Shown one piece after another: positions 58,194 through 64,000 of a DNA stretch of 64,000 nucleotides (position 1 is the stretch's first letter; each line of letters starts with the position of its first letter). The DNA lies in the NCBI RefSeq assembly GCF_020176955.2, contig NZ_JAIUCZ020000015.1:62001-126000 (forward strand). Reading direction: 5' to 3'. A program made the position numbers and the translations under genes. Under the pieces are notes generated by a model that ran no database searches, was not told the origin of the DNA, and saw only the letters and a program-made list of their open reading frames with translations. Source of the DNA: Nocardia sp. alder85J (GTDB lineage Bacteria; Actinomycetota; Actinomycetes; Mycobacteriales; Mycobacteriaceae).

Positions 58194-59047
58194 CTGCTCG
58201 TCAATCCGCGCTGCCAGGCGGTCAGTCGCCGTTCGGCCACCGTCAGCACCCCGTTGACCAGGATGCCGATCAGGCCCAGGGCGACGATTCCCGCGTACAT
58301 CTGCGGCGTCTGGTAGCGGAGCGCGGCGGTGTTGATGTAGATGCCGATACCCGCGGAACCACCGACCAGCTCCGCCGCCACCAGGGCGGTGAACGCATTC
58401 GCCGCGGCCAGCCGGATACCGGGGAAGATCGCCGGAATCGCGGCGGGCAGGATCACCCGGCCGAAGATGTACAGCCGCCCGGCGCCGAGGGTGCGGGCCG
58501 CGTTCAGCAGCAATCGCTCGACTCCGCTGACCGCGCCGACGGTATTGAGCAGGATCGGCCAGAAGCAGGCCCACACCACGATCGCGACCTTCGACTCCTC
58601 ACCGATGCCGAAGAACAACACGAACACCGGGAGCAGCGCCAGCAGTGACAGATTCCGGAAGAACAGCAGCACCGGTTCGGCGAGCTTCTGGAATATCTGG
58701 AACGATCCCACCAGGATGCCCACCGTGATGCCGGCCACCAGCGCGATCGCGAAGCCGATCAGCGCGCGCTGCGCGCTGGGCCACAATTGCGATCGCAGAG
58801 TGCCGTCGTCGAGCCCGTCGATGAATGCGCGGAAGGTGTCCTGTGGCGTCGACAGATACATGTCGCTGACATAGCCGCTGTCGACCACCCACCACCAGAG
58901 CACCAGGAATACGGCGAATCCGATGAGCCCGTAGAGATATCTGTCGAATTTCGCCAGCCACGGATTCGGGACCTTGGGCGGCGTGATCCGCTCGTCCTCG
59001 GGCCGCGGTTCCGCCGCGCGTACCGGCTCAGTGATCGTCGTTGCCAA
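58190..59047 (-). CDS. ABC importer permease, SsuC/TauC type
   Basis: This 285-residue membrane protein begins after a short cytoplasmic tail at YLYGLIGFAVFLVLWWWVVD and has the importer loop EAA-like segment LNAARTLGAGRLYIFGRVIL followed by PAAIPAIFPGIRLAAANAFT. These features are typical of sulfonate, taurine and nitrate permeases. The start is a TTG at 59047, preceded by GGAGG six bases upstream; it overlaps the ATPase gene by 20 bases. Together with the ATPase and binding proteins it forms a complete importer. Confidence 0.87.
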   Translation of the reverse strand: MATTITEPVRAAEPRPEDERITPPKVPNPWLAKFDRYLYGLIGFAVFLVLWWWVVDSGYVSDMYLSTPQDTFRAFIDGLDDGTLRSQLWPSAQRALIGFAIALVAGITVGILVGSFQIFQKLAEPVLLFFRNLSLLALLPVFVLFFGIGEESKVAIVVWACFWPILLNTVGAVSGVERLLLNAARTLGAGRLYIFGRVILPAAIPAIFPGIRLAAANAFTALVAAELVGGSAGIGIYINTAALRYQTPQMYAGIVALGLIGILVNGVLTVAERRLTAWQRGLTSR

Positions 59048-59843
59048 TGTGCACCTCCTCCTCCAGGACTCGGGCAACCCGCTGCCGGATGTGCACGAAA
59101 TCTTCCGAACTGCGGGCCGAGTCACCGCGCGGACGCGGCAGTTCGACATCGATCAGGGCTTTCACCCGGCCGGGGGCCCGGGTCATCACCGCGATCCGAT
59201 CGGAGAGGAAGATCGCCTCGTCGATCGAGTGGGTGACGAACAGGATCGTCTTCTTGGTGGCGCCCGATTCCCAGATGCGCAGCAATTCGCCTTGCAGGAA
59301 TTCCCGGGTCTGCGCGTCGAGGGCCGCGAACGGCTCGTCGAAAACCAGGACCTCGGGTTCGTAGGCCAGCACGCGCGCGATCGCCACGCGCTGGCGCATA
59401 CCGCCGGAGAGCTGGTGCGGCAGCCGATCCGCGGCGGCGGCCAGGCCGACCGACCGCAGGACCTGCGCGGCCCGCTCCCGGCGCTCCGCCTTGCCGACGC
59501 CGCGCACCCGCAGGCCGACCTCGACATTCTTCTGCGCCGTCAGCCAGGGGAACAGCGCGTATCCCTGGAAGACCACCCCGACGTTCTTGTTGATGCCCAC
59601 CACCCGGGTGCCGTCGACGGAGACGGCCCCGCCGTTGTAGGAATCCAGGCCCGCGAGAATGTTGAGGAAGGTCGACTTCCCGCAGCCGCTGGGCCCGAGC
59701 AGCGAGACGAATTCGCCGCTGCGGATCCGGAGGTCGAACCCGTCCAGGACGGCGGTCGCCTCACCGGCGGACCGCCGGCCGGACTTCGGATAGAGTTTGG
59801 CGACCTGTTTCGCCTCGATTTTCCATTCGGCCGGCGCGCTCAT
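59028..59843 (-). CDS. ABC importer ATPase, SsuB/TauB type
   Basis: This 271-residue ATPase has Walker A GPSGCGKST, Q-loop VFQGYALFPWL, signature LSGGMRQR, Walker B VLVFDEPFAALD and H-loop THSIDEAIFLSDR. LSGGMRQRVAIARVL and the DEPFAALDAQTRE wording are typical of sulfonate/nitrate/taurine ATPases. Its ATG overlaps the stop of the first binding protein (ATGA), and its end overlaps the TTG start of the permease. Confidence 0.9.
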   Translation of the reverse strand: MSAPAEWKIEAKQVAKLYPKSGRRSAGEATAVLDGFDLRIRSGEFVSLLGPSGCGKSTFLNILAGLDSYNGGAVSVDGTRVVGINKNVGVVFQGYALFPWLTAQKNVEVGLRVRGVGKAERRERAAQVLRSVGLAAAADRLPHQLSGGMRQRVAIARVLAYEPEVLVFDEPFAALDAQTREFLQGELLRIWESGATKKTILFVTHSIDEAIFLSDRIAVMTRAPGRVKALIDVELPRPRGDSARSSEDFVHIRQRVARVLEEEVHIGNDDH

Positions 59844-60952
59844 TTCTCGGCCTCCGCGATATCCACCAGATTCGTCTTGAAGATCCCGCCGTTCTGCTCG
59901 CCGGGCAGCACCTGGCTGTTCTGCTCCTGGCTGTCCAGCAGATCCGCGGATTTCGCGTACGGATTGAAGGCGTTGGTCGCGATGTCCTCCGGCCGCAGCT
60001 GGTCCGAGCCCGGCAGCGGTTTGCCCACGTCGGTGGTGAGATCCCACCACAGTTGCAGACTCGCCTTGTCCAGCAGGGCGTTCGGCGCGTAGTGCCAGTT
60101 GGTGGTCTGGTTCACCGGATAGCCCGTCGTCTTGCCCGCGATGATCGCGGACTCCTTGGGATGCGCGTTGGCCCAGTTGGCCGTCTTCGCGATCACGCCG
60201 ACGAAGGCCCGTGCCGCGGCCGGATTCTTCTGGAGCCACGCGTTGCTCGCGACGTAGGGCGCCTGGCCGCCCAGCGGGCCCCAGTCCTCGTAGGAGGTGA
60301 CCGCCTCGGTGAACTTGTCCGGCTTGCTGAGCAGCACGCCGACCAGCGGCGGATGGAAGACGCCGAGGTCGATCTGGCCCCGCTCGAGCGCGGCCGGCAT
60401 CAGTTCCTCCTTGAGCTGGAGGAATTTGACCTTGGTGAGGTCCACGCCGTTCTTCTTCAGGTACTGCTTGATCACCAGGTCGACGCAGCTGTTGAAGCCG
60501 GAGACGCCGATCGTCCTGCCCTCGAGCGCCTTCAGATTCGTCTTGGTGATCGCGGAGCCGGCCTTGGTGAAGTAGGCCATGTGCGGCTCGTCCGGCAGAT
60601 CGAGCATGCTCGACGCGATGGCGGTGAATTTGAACTTCTTGGTCTTGCCGTCGATATCGCCGTTGAACATGCCGGTGGCGATATCGATCTTGCCCTCGTC
60701 GAGCAGCTGCGGCGCGGGTACGGCCGTGGCCGGTCCGACATATTGCGGACGCACCCCGGAATGGTTCCAGTAACCCAATTCGTCGGCCATGCGGACCAGG
60801 GACAGTGCGGTGGGGGAGTTGGCGAAGCGGAAGAGCACCACGCCGTTGTTCTTCCCGAGTCCGCAACCTGTCAGCAGTGCGGGCACCACCACCAGTAGCG
60901 CGGTCAGGACGGAAATTCTCCTGATGGAACGTTTGCTAACCGAAATGCTCAT
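59840..60952 (-). CDS. Sulfonate/taurine-type substrate-binding lipoprotein
   Basis: This 370-residue protein has a lipoprotein signal with lipobox LLTGC (Cys30) and the SsuA/TauA-like two-lobe pattern: SLVRMADELGYWNHSGVRPQ, LDEGKIDIATGMFNGDIDGK, TIGVSGFNSCVDLVIKQYLK and GQIDLGVFHPPLVGVL. It should catch a sulfonate or related organosulfur ligand outside the membrane. The ATG at 60952 follows GGAGG by eight bases. It leads a minus-strand operon of binding protein, ATPase, permease, second binding protein and CopC-CopD, with the flavin monooxygenase downstream. Confidence 0.85.
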   Translation of the reverse strand: MSISVSKRSIRRISVLTALLVVVPALLTGCGLGKNNGVVLFRFANSPTALSLVRMADELGYWNHSGVRPQYVGPATAVPAPQLLDEGKIDIATGMFNGDIDGKTKKFKFTAIASSMLDLPDEPHMAYFTKAGSAITKTNLKALEGRTIGVSGFNSCVDLVIKQYLKKNGVDLTKVKFLQLKEELMPAALERGQIDLGVFHPPLVGVLLSKPDKFTEAVTSYEDWGPLGGQAPYVASNAWLQKNPAAARAFVGVIAKTANWANAHPKESAIIAGKTTGYPVNQTTNWHYAPNALLDKASLQLWWDLTTDVGKPLPGSDQLRPEDIATNAFNPYAKSADLLDSQEQNSQVLPGEQNGGIFKTNLVDIAEAEK

Positions 60953-61401
60953 GCCCGCAGCCTCCGGCGCCTTGTCTGCCACTCACGGTCTTTCCTCTCC
61001 ATGCCGGAAGCGGCCGCCGGTTCTCGCCCGTGCGGCCACTCCCGAGGAATTGATTCGACTGAAAAGGTAAGCCCCGCCGGAGTATCCGCCCTACGAAAAA
61101 ACTCACCCTGAGCGAATCCGGTATTTTTCGCATCGCGAATTGTGAAGCAATACTTGACGACCGGCGCCGGAATCTCGTAGTGAAATGTGTGGATCCGGAT
61201 ACGAGGGGTGGTTCCGGCGATCCTCGAATCCGGCGGAATTTATTGGAACAGCACCGGATCCGTGCACGTCGGGTGCACCGCATCGGTCCGCTCGGACCAC
61301 CCCGGCCGGGGTGCGGCGATGGCGCGGGCCGATAATTCAGCTCATGGAGACCGGTGGCCCGTCCGGCGCCGGCGCTCCCGGTGTGCGGCGGAAGGGCTGT
61401 C
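60953..61401. promoter_or_regulatory. 449-bp divergent gap between the importer operon and the flavin oxidoreductase
   Basis: On the plus strand TTGACG (61154-61159) and TAGTGA (61178-61183) with an 18-base spacer may drive the gene at 61402. On the minus strand a short frame of 16 codons starting at a GTG near 60987, after AGAGGAAAG, overlaps the start of the binding protein and contains one Cys; I do not call it a gene. No further gene is supported here. Confidence 0.35.
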
Positions 61402-62511
61402 ATGACAGTGGCGAAGACGACCGAAGGTGCGGCCGCGGCGGTGGCCGCCGCGGCCGATCAACCGTTCGTCGCGAAGGTGCGGGAATACACGGAGACGGTG
61501 CTGCGGCCCGCGGCGCCGGCGATCGACCGTGACGGTGTCACCCGCGAGGGCATCGCCGCACTCGCGGCGCTCGGACTGCTCAACCACACGTCGAGCCGGG
61601 AATTCGGTGGCGCGGAACTGGATCGCAACGCGGACCGGCGGGTACACGAGCTCATCGCGGGGGCCTGCTTCAACACCTGGCTGGTATGGGCGCAGCATGC
61701 CTCCCTGTCCGAACGGATCCTGGCCGCCCGCGCCGCGGGCACCCCGCTTTCCCCACTGGCACAGCGGGTTCTGCGCGGCGAACTGCTGCTGGGCGCCGGC
61801 GTCAGCGACGTCCGGCGGTTCCCGGATCGCTACGTGGCGGCGCGAAAGTCGGCCGGCGGCTGGATATTCGACGGCACGGTGTCGTGGGTCAGCGGGTGGG
61901 GCCTCAATTCGGCGCTGACCGTCGCGGCGGTGGAACCGGCCGGCGAGACCGTCGTCACCGCGCTGGTGCCGGTCAGCGATCATCTGGTCAGTGCGGGCCC
62001 GCTCGAACTCGGTGCGGTCGCGGGCAGCCGGACCGCACGAGTCCGGCTCGACGGTGTCTTCGTCCCCGGCGAGGACGTGCTGGCCACCGAGAGCCTGGAG
62101 CGGACACGGTTCCTCGATCAGGGCAACGCCAGCGACGCGCGGGCACAGCACTTCGGCCTGGCCGAGACGGTGCTGCGTGAACTGGAGGAGACGGAACAGC
62201 CTCTCGCGCAACGGATTGCGGAGGTCTGGCGGCCACGAGTGGCGGAGATCCGGGCCACGGCCTACGACCTGTCCGACGAGGCCCGTGCGCACGGTGGCGG
62301 CCCCTACCGGCTCGACGACCGCCTGGCCGCCCGGGTCGCCGCGAACGATGCCCTGGCCGTCCTCACCCGCGGGCTGCTCGTCGCCCGCGCCGGCCGCGGC
62401 CTGGCCACCGGCGACACCGCGCAGCTGTACGCGCGCTCGGCCCTGTTCCTGCTGGTGCAGGGCCAGACTCCCGAGGTGCGCGCGGCTCAGCTCATCCGGT
62501 ACGCCCGCTGA
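61402..62511 (+). CDS. Acyl-CoA-dehydrogenase-fold oxidoreductase
   Basis: This 369-residue protein has the acyl-CoA dehydrogenase order of helical, beta and helical domains: LAALGLLNHTSSREFGGAEL, GACFNTWLVWAQHASLSERI, WIFDGTVSWVSGWGLNSALT in the middle domain and TARVRLDGVFVPGEDVL. It lacks the usual catalytic Glu region of beta-oxidation enzymes as far as can be seen, so a flavin monooxygenase role of the DszC type is more likely. GGAAGGG precedes the ATG at 61402. It is divergent from the sulfonate-type importer and may share its regulation. Confidence 0.78.
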   Translation: MTVAKTTEGAAAAVAAAADQPFVAKVREYTETVLRPAAPAIDRDGVTREGIAALAALGLLNHTSSREFGGAELDRNADRRVHELIAGACFNTWLVWAQHASLSERILAARAAGTPLSPLAQRVLRGELLLGAGVSDVRRFPDRYVAARKSAGGWIFDGTVSWVSGWGLNSALTVAAVEPAGETVVTALVPVSDHLVSAGPLELGAVAGSRTARVRLDGVFVPGEDVLATESLERTRFLDQGNASDARAQHFGLAETVLRELEETEQPLAQRIAEVWRPRVAEIRATAYDLSDEARAHGGGPYRLDDRLAARVAANDALAVLTRGLLVARAGRGLATGDTAQLYARSALFLLVQGQTPEVRAAQLIRYAR

Positions 62512-62517
62512 CCGCGC

Positions 62518-62543
62518 GGGCCGTCGCCGATCGGCGACGGCCC
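62518..62543. terminator. Bidirectional hairpin terminator
   Basis: GGGCCGTCGCCG and CGGCGACGGCCC form a perfect 12-bp stem with a two-base loop, seven bases after the oxidoreductase stop and before the end of the converging methyltransferase (62570). Confidence 0.8.
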
Positions 62544-62569
62544 GGGATCGATCCGGTCCGGGTGCGGAG

Positions 62570-63310
62570 CTACCGGACGGCGACGACCATCGCGTCGGTG
62601 ATGGACCGCCACGCCACTGCGGCCTCGGCGAATCCGGCCTCGCGCAAGCGGTCGAGGTGCCAATCCACCGTCTGCTCGACGCCTTTCACGTGCTGATCGA
62701 AAATCGCACGGCTGGCGGCGGATTCGGCCGCGAGGCCGGGTTCGGCGCCGATCTCGGCCCACCACTGTTCCCAGTCCCGGGCGCCGGTGGCGCGGGCGCG
62801 TTGCTGATGATCGGTCTGGATGATCTCGTCGAGCCGGGTGAGCCGGGGGGCGCCGGGATCGGGCATGTGATCGGCGTTGACGACCACCCCGCCCGGCCGG
62901 ACCAGCCGCAGCAGTTCGGCATACAGTCCGGCCAGCGCGGCCGGTTGCATCCAGTGGGTGGCGGTCGCGGTCAGCACCGCGTCGAAGGGTTCGGGCGGCA
63001 GCTGCCGCGCCCATCCGGCCGCGGTGAGGTCGGCGCTCACGAAGTCGATTCGGGAGTCGCCGTCGAACGATCCCTTCGCGATCGCCAGCAGGGTGGGATC
63101 CATATCCACCGCCACCGACCGCGCCTGTGGCAGCCGGGCGAACAGCCGGCGACTGATGCTGCCGGTCCCGCAGGCCAGATCCAGCACCCGTGGCGCCTTA
63201 CCGGCTGCCGCCTCGACGACCTCCAGCATCACCCGGAACCGCTCTTCGCGGTCGGGCATGTACAGCTCCTGCTGGCGATCCCAACTGCGCTGCCACGCTT
63301 CCCAGTCCAC
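62570..63310 (-). CDS. Class I SAM-dependent methyltransferase
   Basis: This 246-residue protein has the SAM motif VLDLACGTGSISRRLFARLP (about residues 42-61), the acidic loop VAVDMDPTLL, LTATATHWMQPAAL and LLRLVRPGGVVVNADHM. It is a methyltransferase-11/25-type enzyme, usually acting on small molecules, with no further domain. The GTG at 63310 follows GAGGATTCGC. It stands between the terminator and the SRPBCC gene; substrate unknown. Confidence 0.85.
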   Translation of the reverse strand: MDWEAWQRSWDRQQELYMPDREERFRVMLEVVEAAAGKAPRVLDLACGTGSISRRLFARLPQARSVAVDMDPTLLAIAKGSFDGDSRIDFVSADLTAAGWARQLPPEPFDAVLTATATHWMQPAALAGLYAELLRLVRPGGVVVNADHMPDPGAPRLTRLDEIIQTDHQQRARATGARDWEQWWAEIGAEPGLAAESAASRAIFDQHVKGVEQTVDWHLDRLREAGFAEAAVAWRSITDAMVVAVR

Positions 63311-63406
63311 GCGAATCCTCGCTCTCGCAACCCGTGTCCGATCGACGAGCTGATGCTCGGCAACACAGGGTACGACGGCGTCGCCGCGGAGTCCGGGAAC
63401 GAAACC

Positions 63407-63874
63407 TCACTCCACGGTACGGGCGAGGATTCCGAGTGTCGCGCGCAGCGCGAACTGGGGGACCACCGGGAAGGTGAGCGCGCTGAGATACTTCTCCGGG
63501 GTGCGGCTCCAGTCGCAGTACGAGGTCACCAGCGTGCCGGTGGCCGAAGGGGTGAGCCGGTAGCCGTAGCGGTGGTCGAGCTGGATGGTCTGCGCGCCGA
63601 CCGTCCATTCGATGTGGGTGTCCCGGTCGAATTCGGTGATGGTGACGGTGACGTCGTACTTGCCGAGCGGCATGTCACCGAGCGACTCCCGGTCCATGTG
63701 CACGACGAAGGTGTCGCCGGCCTTCTCCGCCGGCTCGCCGTCGGCGGACTGCAACATGCCGGAGCTGTCGATCGTGACGTGCCCGCGCGGGTCGCACAGC
63801 ACCTCGAACACCTTCTCCGGTGGCGCGGCGATCTCTCGCGACGCTTCGATGCGGGTCTCGGAAACTTCGGTCAT
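63407..63874 (-). CDS. SRPBCC-family (START-like) protein
   Basis: This 155-residue protein begins MTEVSETRIEASREIAAPPE and KVFEVLCDPRGHVTIDSSG, the usual entry of SRPBCC lipid-binding or cyclase folds, then VTVTITEFDRDTHIEWTVGA and the long C-terminal helix ALTFPVVPQFALRATLGILA. Related proteins bind hydrophobic ligands or act as aromatases or polyketide cyclases. GGAGGACAGC precedes the ATG at 63874. No partner gene is evident; function unknown. Confidence 0.82.
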   Translation of the reverse strand: MTEVSETRIEASREIAAPPEKVFEVLCDPRGHVTIDSSGMLQSADGEPAEKAGDTFVVHMDRESLGDMPLGKYDVTVTITEFDRDTHIEWTVGAQTIQLDHRYGYRLTPSATGTLVTSYCDWSRTPEKYLSALTFPVVPQFALRATLGILARTVE

Positions 63875-63924
63875 GCTGTCCTCCGCGCTGTGAAACGGCA
63901 TTTCTCACCGGAGAGAATAGCGCT

Positions 63925-64000
63925 CTAGCCCGGGGCGGTGTCCGTCGCGCGCATTCCCGGCCGATCGGCCCGGCGGGCCCGGTCCTGCGGGCTCAGCCCC
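63925..64000 (-). CDS. Possible C-terminal end of a gene beyond the right edge
   Basis: A minus-strand frame entering from the right edge reads GLSPQDRARRADRPGMRATD and TAPG to a TAG at 63925-63927. Only about 25 codons are visible and no family can be recognised, so this may be chance. Confidence 0.25.
   Translation of the reverse strand, partial: GLSPQDRARRADRPGMRATDTAPG

Noticed and set aside
60936..61000. A 16-codon frame with one Cys before the binding-protein gene, as a sulfur-responsive leader peptide
   Set aside because: It has a good purine-rich site but a single Cys, no resemblance to known Cys-rich leaders and overlaps the downstream start; too weak to call.
1..64000. CRISPR array, tRNA, rRNA, prophage or conjugative element
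   Set aside because: No regularly spaced repeats, no tRNA-like cloverleaf or rRNA segment and no integrase, capsid or relaxase genes were seen; the only mobile elements are the two IS copies.

Overview
The window is a high-GC actinobacterial chromosome segment with GTG, TTG and leaderless starts. It most resembles a member of the Mycobacteriales (Nocardia- or Rhodococcus-like). The pointers are relics of Mce-type YrbE permease genes, an MmpS-like secreted protein, a DUF3349 domain, an Rv2002-like hydroxysteroid dehydrogenase, a CYP125-like P450 and a FadD19-like ligase. This assignment is inference from remembered family distributions, not from a search. I saw no rRNA, tRNA or CRISPR array.

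Layout. 0-4.2 kb: a P450 cut by the window edge, divergent from a LacI-type regulator, then a GH3 glycosidase divergent from a TetR regulator. 4.2-17.0 kb: a catabolic block that looks built for steroid, terpenoid or branched-lipid side chains (CYP125-like and second P450, FadD19-like acyl-CoA ligase, three SDR/DapB-type dehydrogenases, aldehyde dehydrogenase, F420/flavin oxidoreductase, SnoaL-like protein, two TetR-type regulators). Five promoter regions of this block carry one 16-bp motif, so it looks like a single regulon. 17.0-19.2 kb: a deletion relic of an SDR gene, then two IS5-type insertion sequences in tandem sharing one CTAG. 19.2-26.9 kb: a BM3-like P450 divergent from a five-gene operon of two FAAL-type ligases, an MFS exporter, an R2-like diiron oxidase and a free acyl carrier protein, a compact candidate lipid-tailoring pathway with no PKS or NRPS. 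26.9-29.5 kb: an organosulfur-type monooxygenase and a ROK regulator. 29.5-32.1 kb: a three-gene RiPP candidate made of a 120-aa precursor whose C-terminus holds six Phe-X-Gln triplets, a radical SAM/SPASM enzyme and a possible Fe(II)/2-oxoglutarate oxygenase. I consider this the most interesting system in the window.

32.2-41.1 kb: YrbE relics, another P450, a double-headed TetR regulator facing a cyclase/acyl-CoA ligase operon across a 19-bp palindrome, a CFA-synthase-like methyltransferase overlapped by a PhyH dioxygenase, and an NDH-2/LuxR relic. 41.2-48.5 kb: hydrolases, an SDR, several pseudogenes, a DUF3349-PhoU fusion, and a DszC-like monooxygenase followed by a collapsed LLM monooxygenase. 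48.7-52.4 kb: a heterodimeric ABC exporter. 52.5-64 kb: a secreted MmpS-like protein, an APH-type kinase, and a sulfonate/organosulfur acquisition operon (two binding lipoproteins, ATPase, permease, CopC-CopD fusion, flavin monooxygenase) divergent from an acyl-CoA-dehydrogenase-fold oxidoreductase, then a methyltransferase and an SRPBCC protein.

A recurring theme is genes that have lost their middle or one end while the other end stays readable (17.05, 32.2, 40.6-41.1, 44.3-45.3 and 46.8 kb). This suggests ongoing deletion in an accessory-rich region.
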